Assembly (NCBI GenBank): GCA_036275365.1
Contig: DASUDX010000096.1
Location: 1-21,571, forward strand
Direction of reading: 5' to 3'
Length of the DNA: 21,571 nucleotides
Source of the DNA: DASUDX01 sp036275365
GTDB taxonomy: Bacteria > Pseudomonadota > Gammaproteobacteria > Nevskiales > Nevskiaceae
The position numbers and the translations under genes were made by a program. This document shows positions 11,871 to 21,483 of this stretch, one piece after another. Below the pieces are notes generated by a model. It did not search any database and had not been told where the DNA came from. It was given only the letters and a program-made list of their open reading frames with translations. Position 1 is the stretch's first letter; each line of letters opens with the position of its first letter.

Positions 11871-14800
11871 CTAGCGGCGAGCCGCGGGGTGGCGCCTCCC
11901 CGGTTTCAGGGATCCACCGAGCGCGGCCAGCAGCAGGAACAACAGCGCCGGCAGGCCCAGCGAGCCGCCGAAGCGCCCCTCGGCCGGGCCCGGCGGCGGC
12001 ACCTCGCGGCCCGGTGCCGGCGGGGCCACCACCGGCGCACCGCCGCTGCGGGCAAAGCCCAACCGGCGCCCGGCATTGCCGGCCTCGTCAACCGCCTGCA
12101 GGAAGCCGCGGGTGAGCCCTGCCGGAATCTCCAGCTCCTGCTCGGCGCCGGCGGCGGCGCTGGCCGGGCTGGTGGCCACCGTCTCGCCGCTCTCGCTCAC
12201 CCAGCGGTACTGGGCGGCCTGGCCGAGGCGGTCATCATCGCCGGGCGCGAGGAAGCGCAGACGGCTGCCATCCGCGCTCAGACTCAGGCCGGTGATCAAG
12301 CCCGGCGGGCGGGTGTCGCGTCCATACAGGCCGCTGTTCCACTCGTCGTGGCGGTACTTGCGCCACTGGTCGTTGGCACTGGCCAGACCCGGGGTGCGCC
12401 AGCCGAACACATAGCCCTCGCGCAGGCCGCTGAACACCTCCACCTGGCCATCGCCGTCGATATCCGCCACGGTCGGCGCCCACAGCTTCCAGCCGGTGGT
12501 GAACTTGGCAAAGCCCGCCGCCGGCAGCCCCCCGTCGCTCCAGGCATGCAGGGCGGAGCTGTCGCCCTGGGTGAGGATCTCGCGGGCCCCATCGCCGGTC
12601 ACATCCGCGATCACCGGCTGGCCGAGGAAGTTCAGGCCCTGCGCCACCACCGGGAAGCCGGGCAGCGGCGCGCCACTCAGCGCATCGTAGGCGCGGTCGA
12701 CATTGACGATCTGGGTGCCGATCCCGGCAGTGAACAGCGACACCAGCACCGAGCCGGCATTGGCGCCGGGCTGGGTGTAGGTGAGCGTATCGGCGAGCCC
12801 GAAGCGGCCGAAGGCGCCGCTGGTGGTGAAGTTCACCGCCGCATCCGGCAGCTGGCCGAGGCCGTGCGGCAGGCTCCCGGCCGGATCGGCCAGGGTCTCC
12901 CCGAGCAGGGGAATCGCCTGCAGCGGATCGAGGAAGGGCGTGAACAGGGCGGTCAGCGACTCCAGCAGACCGCCCAGCGTCGGCAGACCGCCGGCACCCA
13001 CGGCCGGCGGGACCTGCAGGGCCGGTGCGGTGAGCGCCACCGGTCCATAAAGGGTCACCAGCTGGCCGTCGCCATCGAACAGCGAGGTGGCCGGCGAGAA
13101 CACGCTGTTGACCGCGATCAGGGTTCGGCCATCGCCACGCAGGTCCGCGCCCACCGGCGCGTTGCTGCCCTCGGTGATGAACTCCTGGGAGCTGCCGTGG
13201 AAATGGATGATCGAGGGCATCTTCACCGGCCAGCCGGGCAGACGCTGGCCGAGGTGGTCGTAAGCCACCGCGTGGCCAAAGCCCAGCGGGGACTCGCCGG
13301 TGTCCATGGCATCGGCCATCTGGCTGCGCAGGACGATCTCCAGATCACCATCGCCATCGAGATCGGCCACCAGCGGCACCGACATCAGCTTCTCGTCGGC
13401 CAGCCGCTGGTAGCCCTCGAACAGCGGCACGTCCTCGCCGATCTCCACCTTGACCGGCCAGCCGGGCAGCACGCTGCCATCGCCGCGGAACACATGCAGA
13501 TGGCCATCCCAGCCGACCTGGATGATCTCCAGCCGGCCATCGGCGTCGAGGTCGGAGAGCACCGGTGCGGCGAAGGCCCCCTGGATCGGCGGGCGCGAGA
13601 AGGCCCGCGGCGGACGCGGCATGGCCGGCTTCACCACCCCGCGATCGAGCCGCTGCGGGAAGCCGGCGCGGCGCCGGCCCTGTTCGTCGAAGACATAGAC
13701 CTTGCCGCTGGTGGAGGTGACCACCACCGAGAGGAAGCCATCGCCATCGAGATCCCCGACGGCAATCGGATTGGGCACCGGCTCGTGTCCGGGATCGATG
13801 CCGCGCGGTGCCATCGGCACCACGGTGGTCACCGCATCGGTGCGCACCGGCCAGCCCGGCAGCTCGAGGCCGCTGAGGGGATCGCGGGCATGCACCAGAC
13901 CGTCCATGTCGGCGTGGATCAGCGCGGGCCGGCCGCGGCCCTGCAGATCGGCCAGCACCACCCCGCCCTCGCCACCGCCGCGCGCGGCATTGGTGAGCAG
14001 GGGGTAGCCGGGCAGCGCGGTGGGATCGTGCTGGGCGAAGACGCTGCGCCGCTCCTCGCCGAGCCGGCCCTCGGCGTCGGTCACCCGCAGGCGCAGGGTC
14101 AGCGTGTACTGCTCGGTGGCCGGCAGATGCTTCTGCGCTTCCTGGCGGTTGTCATTGCTCTGGTAGGGCGCGGCGTAGAAGCTCGCGGGAATCGCCGAGA
14201 GCGGCAGGCGCCCCAGCTCGCCCTCGCGCGGACTGCTGCCGCTGCCGCTGGCCAGTGGCTGGAACTCGCCCTCGCTGGGGCTTGCGCCCAGCGCCCACTC
14301 CAGCACCCAGCGGTAGCTCGCGCTGCGCGGCGCCGCCACATAGCCCTCGATGACGATCTCGCCCCCGCGGGTCGGGTCGTAGTGGGTGAACCAGCGCGGC
14401 GCATCGAACCAGACCTCGGGCGGAATCGCGCCCTCGGCGATCTGCTGCTGGGCGCGGCGCAGATTGACCCGGCCGTAGCCGGTATAGAGATCCCAGCCCT
14501 CGGTCACCGGCCAGCCCACATCATCGGTGGGCGTGATGTCGTCGGCCGAGCGCGCCAGCAGCTGCATCACCTCGGCGGCGGACAGCGGCGAGCCGATGTA
14601 GCCGCGGTCGGTCGCCTCCAGGCTCCAGGACTGGATCAGCCCGAGCACGCCCAGCGCCACCCCGCAGGAGGCCGAGGTGGAGCCATCGATGGTGGAGACC
14701 GCGGTCCAGTAGCGGGTGCCCCAGGAGTTCTTGCCGGACTTGCGGCGGAACGAGCTGGCGTTCTGGTTGGGCGCCACGCCCGGGGGCTGCACCGGCACGC

Positions 14801-15848
14801 CGGTGGTGTCCGCCACCACCGAGTTGCAGCCCAGCACCCGCGGCCAGAACATGCCGCCCTGATGGTCGGTGCTGTCGAAGTTGTTGGTGGTCATGGCGAA
14901 GGGAATGCCCCTCACCGTGTGGGTCACGCCGCGGGCGTCGGTGTAGCGCCAGGGCCGGCGCCAGGTGTACTCGATGGCCTGGCGGGTGAAGTTGGCGTAG
15001 CCGAGATCGGCGGTCTCCGAGACGATGCCGTGGGCGCCGGAGTCGGCGCCATAGATGAAGGCCTGGGCCATGTCATCGGCGCGCCCGAGCGACTCGGCCG
15101 CCAGCTTCACCGGCATCACCTGGCAGCGCGGGCAGATTCCGGCCAGACCGATGCCGTTGTCGGCCACTGCCGCCCCCTTCTCCATCTGCGCGTTGGCATG
15201 GCTCTGCTTGGAATCCACCGTCGCCGGATTGGGCTGGCGGTTGTAGAAGTCATAGCCGCTGATGTCGTCCACATAGCCGTTGCCGTCCTGGTCCTGGCCA
15301 TCGGCGAAGAACACGATCACATCCTCGGCATCGACGATGGTGTTGCCGTTGGCATCGGGGACGCAGGCGGCAAAATCGGCCACGGTGAACTGCGGCGGCT
15401 CGCTCTGCGGACGGCAGCGGCCATAGGCGGCGCTGCCGCGGATTTCCTCGCGGTTGAGCCGCAGCTTGGGGGCGATGTCCAGCACCTTTTCGCGGAACAG
15501 CTCGGAGTCCGGCCCGCTGCCGGCATGCCAGTTGATGCCGCCTTCCATATAGGCGATGAACACATCGGGACGGCCCATCGCCGCCTCACCAAAGGCCTCG
15601 CGGCCCTCGCGCCAGGCCAGATCCGCCGACATGCCCGAGCTTCCGCCGGCATCGCGGGCGAAGGGGTACTCCGCGGCCGGGTCCGGGGTGTCGACGCCGA
15701 CATTGCCACCGCGCGCGTAGTACTGGTTGCGCCACTTGGCATCGCTGGGCGGATCGTCCGGGAAGGCCGCGCGCGCCGCGCCCATGGCCATCAGCAGCGC
15801 CGCCAGCGCCACCCCGCCCTGCCTGACCCACCGCGATGACTCGACCAT
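11871..15848 (-). CDS. Exported, diverged subtilisin-like (S8) protein with FG-GAP beta-propeller and GlyGly-CTERM-like tail
   Basis: A 1325-residue exported protein. Signal peptide 1-27 (hydrophobic VALAALLMAMGAARA). The S8-like domain spans about 90-470. 'IAYMEGGINWH' aligns with the subtilisin Asp motif but has Glu102. 'SHANAQMEKGAAVADNGIG' aligns with the HGTH motif, keeping the first His (His217). 'DGSTSASCGVALGVLGLI' holds the Ser (Ser392). 'DQDGNGYVDDISGYDF' is a calcium-like loop and 'GICPRCQVMPVK' a CxxC seen in a diverged S8 subgroup. Residues about 625-1150 carry at least six FG-GAP/VCBS repeats (such as 'GDLDGDG', 'ADIDGDG'), predicted as a beta-propeller. The end has GGSLG (1294-1298), a hydrophobic helix and an Arg-rich tail, like GlyGly-CTERM proteins processed by rhombosortase and exported by type II secretion. 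GGAGGG 6 nt before ATG 15848 fixes the start. Protease activity is unproven. Confidence 0.9.
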   Translation of the reverse strand: MVESSRWVRQGGVALAALLMAMGAARAAFPDDPPSDAKWRNQYYARGGNVGVDTPDPAAEYPFARDAGGSSGMSADLAWREGREAFGEAAMGRPDVFIAYMEGGINWHAGSGPDSELFREKVLDIAPKLRLNREEIRGSAAYGRCRPQSEPPQFTVADFAACVPDANGNTIVDAEDVIVFFADGQDQDGNGYVDDISGYDFYNRQPNPATVDSKQSHANAQMEKGAAVADNGIGLAGICPRCQVMPVKLAAESLGRADDMAQAFIYGADSGAHGIVSETADLGYANFTRQAIEYTWRRPWRYTDARGVTHTVRGIPFAMTTNNFDSTDHQGGMFWPRVLGCNSVVADTTGVPVQPPGVAPNQNASSFRRKSGKNSWGTRYWTAVSTIDGSTSASCGVALGVLGLIQSWSLEATDRGYIGSPLSAAEVMQLLARSADDITPTDDVGWPVTEGWDLYTGYGRVNLRRAQQQIAEGAIPPEVWFDAPRWFTHYDPTRGGEIVIEGYVAAPRSASYRWVLEWALGASPSEGEFQPLASGSGSSPREGELGRLPLSAIPASFYAAPYQSNDNRQEAQKHLPATEQYTLTLRLRVTDAEGRLGEERRSVFAQHDPTALPGYPLLTNAARGGGEGGVVLADLQGRGRPALIHADMDGLVHARDPLSGLELPGWPVRTDAVTTVVPMAPRGIDPGHEPVPNPIAVGDLDGDGFLSVVVTSTSGKVYVFDEQGRRRAGFPQRLDRGVVKPAMPRPPRAFSRPPIQGAFAAPVLSDLDADGRLEIIQVGWDGHLHVFRGDGSVLPGWPVKVEIGEDVPLFEGYQRLADEKLMSVPLVADLDGDGDLEIVLRSQMADAMDTGESPLGFGHAVAYDHLGQRLPGWPVKMPSIIHFHGSSQEFITEGSNAPVGADLRGDGRTLIAVNSVFSPATSLFDGDGQLVTLYGPVALTAPALQVPPAVGAGGLPTLGGLLESLTALFTPFLDPLQAIPLLGETLADPAGSLPHGLGQLPDAAVNFTTSGAFGRFGLADTLTYTQPGANAGSVLVSLFTAGIGTQIVNVDRAYDALSGAPLPGFPVVAQGLNFLGQPVIADVTGDGAREILTQGDSSALHAWSDGGLPAAGFAKFTTGWKLWAPTVADIDGDGQVEVFSGLREGYVFGWRTPGLASANDQWRKYRHDEWNSGLYGRDTRPPGLITGLSLSADGSRLRFLAPGDDDRLGQAAQYRWVSESGETVATSPASAAAGAEQELEIPAGLTRGFLQAVDEAGNAGRRLGFARSGGAPVVAPPAPGREVPPPGPAEGRFGGSLGLPALLFLLLAALGGSLKPGRRHPAARR

Positions 15849-15854
15849 GACCCA

Positions 15855-15860
15855 CCCTCC
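15855..15860 (-). promoter_or_regulatory. Strong ribosome binding site of the S8-like gene
   Basis: Read on the minus strand this is GGAGGG, 6 nt before ATG 15848. It is the best Shine-Dalgarno in the window and decides the start of the exported protein. Confidence 0.65.
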
Positions 15861-15878
15861 GGATGCTGGCGACTAGCC

Positions 15879-15907
15879 TTGGCGGGGGTGGGGCCGCGGA
15901 CAATAGT
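15879..15907 (+). promoter_or_regulatory. Possible sigma-70 promoter of the Old Yellow Enzyme gene
   Basis: TTGGCG (15879-15884, 4 of 6 to the -35 consensus), a 17-nt spacer, and AATAGT (15902-15907, 4 of 6 to the -10). It sits in the 168-nt divergent region between the protease and the oxidoreductase, in its most AT-rich patch, and would give a leader of about 100 nt. No clear promoter was found for the protease side. Confidence 0.3.
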
Positions 15908-16016
15908 AGGGATAGCCTCAGCGTCGGCCTCGCCGTCTCAGGTTGGCGCCACACCGGCCGGCAACCCGCGGTTGGCTCTAAGGTGGCGCTCCCCTGTTCC
16001 CTGTGCCGGTACCCCG

Positions 16017-17261
16017 ATGCTGCTCAACCGCCCGCTGACCCTGCCCAACGGCAGCACGCTGCCCAACCGCATCGCCAAGGCGGCGATGGAGGAGAACCTC
16101 GCCGATGCCGACCACGCGCCCTCGGAGGCGCTGATCCGGCTCTATCGCGCCTGGGCCGAGGGCGGCGCCGGCCTGATCATCACCGGCAATGTGATGGTGG
16201 ACCGTCGCGGCATGACCGGACCGGCCGGGGTGGTGCTGGAGGAGGCGCGGCAGCTGGAGCGCTTCCGGCGTTGGTCGGCCACCGCGCGCAGCGGCGGCGC
16301 GGCGGTGTGGATGCAGATCAACCATCCCGGCCGGCAGATGCCGGTGGCGCTCGGCCAGCCGACGCTCGCGCCCTCCGCAGTGGCGCTGGAGCTCGGCCGC
16401 TTCTCCAAGCGCTTCGCCCTCCCGCGCGCCCTGAGCGAGGCGGAGATCGAGGCGCTGCGGCAGCGCTTCATCCGCACCGCCCAGCTCGCCGAGCAGGCCG
16501 GCTTCAACGGCGTGCAGGTGCACGCGGCCCATGGCTATCTGCTCAGCCAGTTCCTCTCGCCGCTGACCAACCGCCGCGAGGATGGCTGGGGCGGCAGCCT
16601 CGCCGGTCGCGCCCGGCTGCTGCTGGAGGTGGTGCGCGGCATCCGCGCGGCGGTCTCGCCGGGCTTCGCGGTGTCGGTCAAGCTCAACTCGGCGGATTTC
16701 CAGCGCGGCGGCTTCAGCGCCGAGGACGCGCACGGGGTGGTGGAGGCGCTCAACGGTCTGGGAGTGGATTTGATCGAGCTCTCGGGCGGCAGCTACGAGG
16801 CGCCGGCCATGCAGGGCCAGACCCGCGATGGCCGCACCCTGGCCCGCGAGGCCTACTTCCTGGAGTTCGCGCGGGCGCTGGTGCCGCTCGCCCGCGCGCC
16901 AGTGATGGTCACCGGGGGCATCCGCCGCCGCGCGATTGCCGAGCAGGTGCTGGACAGCGGCGTGGCCATGGTCGGCATCGCCACGGCGCTGGCGGTGGAT
17001 CCCCGGCTGCCGGCCGACTGGCTCGCCGGCATCGAGCGCGAGGCGGCACTGAAGCCGGTGACCTGGCAGAACAAGCCGCTGGCGGCGATCGCCACCATGG
17101 CCACGGTCAAGTACCAGCTGCGCCGCCTCAGCCGCGGGCGCCCGCCCTCGCCCACCGTCTCCCCGGCCTGGGCCCTGCTGCTGGATCAGCTGCGCACCGC
17201 CCGCCAGGCCCGCGCCTACCGGCGCTGGGTGCAGACCCCGGGACCGGCGACGAGGGGTTGA
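16017..17261 (+). CDS. NADH:flavin oxidoreductase / Old Yellow Enzyme family protein
   Basis: A 414-residue FMN-dependent TIM-barrel enzyme of the OYE family, which reduces activated C=C bonds or related substrates with NAD(P)H. Evidence: 'TLPNRIAKAAMEENLA' at the N-terminus (FMN side), 'MQINHPGRQ' (99-107), 'GFNGVQVHAAHGYLLSQFLS' with the substrate-binding pair His169/His172, 'NRREDGWGGS', 'VSVKLNSADF', and the phosphate-binding 'VMVTGGIRRRAIAEQVLDSGVAMVGIATAL'. The length fits the single-domain class with no 4Fe-4S or second flavin domain. ATG 16017 is taken because the family begins right there; it lacks a visible Shine-Dalgarno. The natural substrate cannot be deduced. The gene stands alone, divergent from the protease and convergent with glmS. 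Confidence 0.94.
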   Translation: MLLNRPLTLPNGSTLPNRIAKAAMEENLADADHAPSEALIRLYRAWAEGGAGLIITGNVMVDRRGMTGPAGVVLEEARQLERFRRWSATARSGGAAVWMQINHPGRQMPVALGQPTLAPSAVALELGRFSKRFALPRALSEAEIEALRQRFIRTAQLAEQAGFNGVQVHAAHGYLLSQFLSPLTNRREDGWGGSLAGRARLLLEVVRGIRAAVSPGFAVSVKLNSADFQRGGFSAEDAHGVVEALNGLGVDLIELSGGSYEAPAMQGQTRDGRTLAREAYFLEFARALVPLARAPVMVTGGIRRRAIAEQVLDSGVAMVGIATALAVDPRLPADWLAGIEREAALKPVTWQNKPLAAIATMATVKYQLRRLSRGRPPSPTVSPAWALLLDQLRTARQARAYRRWVQTPGPATRG

Positions 17262-17262
17262 C

Positions 17263-17291
17263 CGCGTCCGCGGCTTCCCCCGCGGGGCGCG
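17263..17291. terminator. Hairpin between convergent oxidoreductase and glmS genes
   Basis: CGCG-T-CCGCGG (17263-17273), loop CTTCCC, then CCGCGG-GG-CGCG (17280-17291) fold into an approximately 10-bp stem with a small internal loop. It fills almost all of the 39-nt gap between two converging stop codons, where a bidirectional terminator is expected. A T-run is missing on both strands, so it would be an atypical terminator. Confidence 0.45.
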
Positions 17292-17300
17292 TGACGGGAC

Positions 17301-19136
<1,836 letters not shown>

Positions 19137-19157
19137 GTTCGTTCTACGATGCGGTGA

Positions 19158-19180
19158 AGGCGCCACTCACGCCGGCGCCT
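19158..19180 (-). other. Inverted repeat in the glmS leader
   Basis: AGGCGCC (19158-19164) and GGCGCCT (19174-19180) pair perfectly over 7 bp with a 9-nt loop, 22-44 nt upstream of the glmS ATG in a 106-nt divergent region. In enterobacteria glmS translation is controlled by a leader hairpin and the small RNA GlmZ; whether this stem plays any such role is unknown. GGCGCC is self-complementary, so chance is possible. Confidence 0.3.
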
Positions 19181-19242
19181 AGGGTAATCGCTCCGACCCG
19201 CGGCCTGCCCGGGCCGGGTGCGCCGCGCGACAGGGGACGAGG

Positions 19243-19572
19243 ATGGAAGCAAGACTGATGACGGGCCTGGTGCTGCTGGCGGTGGCCGTGCTCCTCGCGG
19301 GGATCCTCTGGCAGCTGCGGCGCTGGCGCCAGGCGCTGGGCGCGGTCAGCGCCGAGGCGGTCCCGGTCCCGGTGGGCCTCCCGCTCGGAATCGGCATCGA
19401 GATCCTCAATCCCTTCGAACTGGCGGTGAAGGAATCGGCGCTGGCCCCGCTGGCGGCACGGCTGGCCCCGCGCCTGCTGGAGCGCATCGTGGTGAACCGC
19501 GCGGCGGAGATCCTGCGCGAGCAGCTGGCCGAGCAGGGCGTGCGGGCCGAGGTCCGGGTGCGTCCGCTGTGA
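19243..19572 (+). CDS. Small single-pass membrane protein, unknown function
   Basis: A 109-residue protein I do not recognise by name. A hydrophobic helix (about 7-24, 'TGLVLLAVAVLLAGILW') is followed by an Arg-rich stretch (LRRWR), which suggests an N-out, C-in topology. The soluble part has 'GLPLGIGIEILNPFELAVKE' and an amphipathic helical region 'LAPRLLERIVVNRAAEILRE'. The ordered, codon-biased frame, a GGGGA stretch 5 nt upstream, and an overlap of its stop with the next start (TGATG at 19570-19574) argue that it is real. A second in-frame ATG at 19258 is a possible alternative start. It is first in a three-gene block ending in a sulfatase. Function is not claimed. Confidence 0.8.
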   Translation: MEARLMTGLVLLAVAVLLAGILWQLRRWRQALGAVSAEAVPVPVGLPLGIGIEILNPFELAVKESALAPLAARLAPRLLERIVVNRAAEILREQLAEQGVRAEVRVRPL

Positions 19573-20015
19573 TGCTGGGGCTTGCGATCCTGGTGCTGGC
19601 GCTCGCGGCGGCGGTCGCCTGGGAGCTGCATCAGCTGCGGTCGCTGCTCGCCGCCCAGGCCGCGCGTCGCCAGGCCGCCGAGGCCCGCGGGGCTGATCTG
19701 GCGCGCCGGGCCGCGGCGCTGGATGAGCTGATCAGCCATCAGCAGCTGGCCGAGCAGGCCCTGGACAGCGGGGCTGCGCTGGTCCAGGAGGTTCACCGCG
19801 GCATCGCCGACATTCCCTTCTCGGTGCTGGAGACGGTGCCCGGCGTGGCCCCGGCGGCGCGGGTGGTGCGCCAGCTGCACGATCGCATCAGCGATGACAT
19901 CTACCAGAGCCTGCGCGGACTCAACCGCGCCGTCGGCCGGGAGCTGCGACGCGGGGTCGAACGGCGGGATCCCGAACCGCGACCCGAGCCCGACCGGTCC
20001 GGAGACGCGACATGA
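19572..20015 (+). CDS. Small membrane-anchored coiled-coil protein, unknown function
   Basis: A 147-residue protein with an N-terminal helix (about 2-17, 'LGLAILVLALAAAVAWEL'), a long Ala/Arg-rich coiled coil (about 20-60, 'LLAAQAARRQAAEARGADLA'), then a motif-like part 'EVHRGIADIPFSVLETVPG' and 'VRQLHDRISDDIYQSLRGLN', and a charged Arg/Pro/Glu tail. No enzyme motif is seen. Its ATG overlaps the previous stop (TGATG) and its TGA overlaps the sulfatase ATG (ATGA), so the three genes should be cotranslated. The two small proteins share layout (one helix plus helical soluble domain) and may form a complex; this is inference. Confidence 0.8.
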   Translation: MLGLAILVLALAAAVAWELHQLRSLLAAQAARRQAAEARGADLARRAAALDELISHQQLAEQALDSGAALVQEVHRGIADIPFSVLETVPGVAPAARVVRQLHDRISDDIYQSLRGLNRAVGRELRRGVERRDPEPRPEPDRSGDAT

Positions 20016-21472
20016 GGAGCGGCCTGATCGGTCTGCTGTCCCTGCTGCTGGGTGCCTGTGGCGGTGGCGAATCGGGCGGTCCACCCCCGGCGGCCAGCTG
20101 CCCGGCGGCCGCGGACGCCCGCCCCAACTTCATCGTGCTGCTCACCGATGACCAGGAGCGCGGGCTCGACGCCTACATGCCGCGCCTGCGTCGTGACCTC
20201 GCCGGGCGGGGTGTGGATTTCCTGCGCAGCTACGTGACGCTGTCGCTGTGCTGCCCCTCGCGGGCCTCGCTGCTGACCGGCCGCTACGCCCACAACACCG
20301 ATGTGCTGTCGAACACCACCGACCGCGGTGGCTATGCCGGCTTCCGCGATTCCGGCCAGGAGGCCGACACGGTGGCGGTGAAGCTGGCCGCCGCCGGCTA
20401 TCGCACGGCCTATCTGGGCAAGTACCTCAATGGCTATCCCGCGGATGACTGGCCGGCCCCGTTCGTGACTCCGCCCGGCTGGGGGGAGTGGATGGTGCCG
20501 GTGGATGCCTTCCCGAAGTCGCATCCCTATCCGCAGTACAACTACGACCTGATCGATGGCAGCACCGCCACCCGGCGAGGCAGCGCGCCGGCCGACTACT
20601 TCGGAGATGTGGTGGGCAACCGCCTGCTCGATTACGTCAGCCGCGAGTGCGGTCCCTTCCTGGTGGTGGCCGGCTTCGTGACGCCGCACAACCCGGGCAC
20701 CCCGGCGCCACGCCATGCCAATGATCCGGTGACCCTGCCGCCGCGTCATCCGAGCTTCAACGAGGCCGATGTCAGCGACAAGCCGCGCTGGCTGCAGCTC
20801 AACCCCCTGCTGACCGAGGAGCAGATCGCCAGCTACGACGCCACCCAGGTGCAGCGGCTGCGCTCGCTCAAGGCGCTGGATGAAACCGTCGGAGCTCTGA
20901 TCGAGCGGCTCGATCGGCGTGGCCTGCTCGAGCGTACCCACCTGATCTACACCAGCGACAACGGCTGGCACATGGGCGAGCACCGCCTCAAGCCCAACAA
21001 GAACACGGTCTTCGAGCACGACATCGGGGTGCCCCTGATCTGGCGGGGGCCGGGGGTGGCCGAGGGCCGGACCAGCCAGGCGCTGGCCCTGAACATCGAC
21101 ATCGCCCCGACCCTGCTCGACCTCGCCGGGGTGCGCGATGACCTCGAGACCCGCGACGGGCGCTCCCTGGCGGCGGTGCTGGCCAACCCGGAGGCGCCGC
21201 TGCGCAGCGACTTCCTGGTCGAGCACTTCGCCAATGTCGAGCAGAACATCAACCGCATCAACGCCGATCCCTTTGGCCTCGAGTACTTCGCGGTCCACAC
21301 CGGCCGCGAGGTCTATGTCGAGTACGCCTACGGGGACGAGGAGTACTACGACCTCAGCCGCGACCCTCACCAGCTCGACAGCCAGCCCGGCGCGCTCCGT
21401 CCGGAGCACAAGGCGGCCCTGAAAGCCCGGCTGGAGCAGCTCAGAACCTGCGTCGGGCGCGGCTGCGACTGA
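20012..21472 (+). CDS. Lipoprotein sulfatase, N-acetylglucosamine-6-sulfatase-like
   Basis: A 486-residue type I sulfatase of the alkaline-phosphatase superfamily. 'LLSLLLGAC' gives a lipobox with Cys16, so the enzyme is probably lipid-anchored outside the cytoplasm. 'RPNFIVLLTDDQE' supplies metal-binding Asp46/Asp47. 'SLCCPSRASLLTGRYAHNTD' is the C-x-P-S-R signature with Cys80 as the residue converted to formylglycine; the CCPSRAS form and following 'HN' resemble eukaryotic GlcNAc-6-sulfatase. Further landmarks are 'LGKYLNGY' (Lys137), 'TPHNPGTP' (His226), 'YTSDNGWHMGEHRL' (Asp316/Asn317) and 'PLIWRGPGV'. GGAG 7 nt before ATG 20012 and the ATGA overlap fix the start. A formylglycine-generating enzyme is required and is not in the window. 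True substrate unknown. Confidence 0.93.
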   Translation: MRSGLIGLLSLLLGACGGGESGGPPPAASCPAAADARPNFIVLLTDDQERGLDAYMPRLRRDLAGRGVDFLRSYVTLSLCCPSRASLLTGRYAHNTDVLSNTTDRGGYAGFRDSGQEADTVAVKLAAAGYRTAYLGKYLNGYPADDWPAPFVTPPGWGEWMVPVDAFPKSHPYPQYNYDLIDGSTATRRGSAPADYFGDVVGNRLLDYVSRECGPFLVVAGFVTPHNPGTPAPRHANDPVTLPPRHPSFNEADVSDKPRWLQLNPLLTEEQIASYDATQVQRLRSLKALDETVGALIERLDRRGLLERTHLIYTSDNGWHMGEHRLKPNKNTVFEHDIGVPLIWRGPGVAEGRTSQALALNIDIAPTLLDLAGVRDDLETRDGRSLAAVLANPEAPLRSDFLVEHFANVEQNINRINADPFGLEYFAVHTGREVYVEYAYGDEEYYDLSRDPHQLDSQPGALRPEHKAALKARLEQLRTCVGRGCD

Positions 21473-21483
21473 GCTGCCAGCCG

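Noticed and set aside
11889..15839. 1316-codon open frame on the plus strand
   Set aside because: It is the antisense shadow of the exported protease. The product is low-complexity Ala/Gly/Arg/His/Gln with no domain, while the minus frame has a signal peptide, motifs, repeats and a strong ribosome site.
15879..16016. Extended start of the Old Yellow Enzyme gene at 15879
   Set aside because: Adds 46 residues with no family similarity and would cover the intergenic promoter region.
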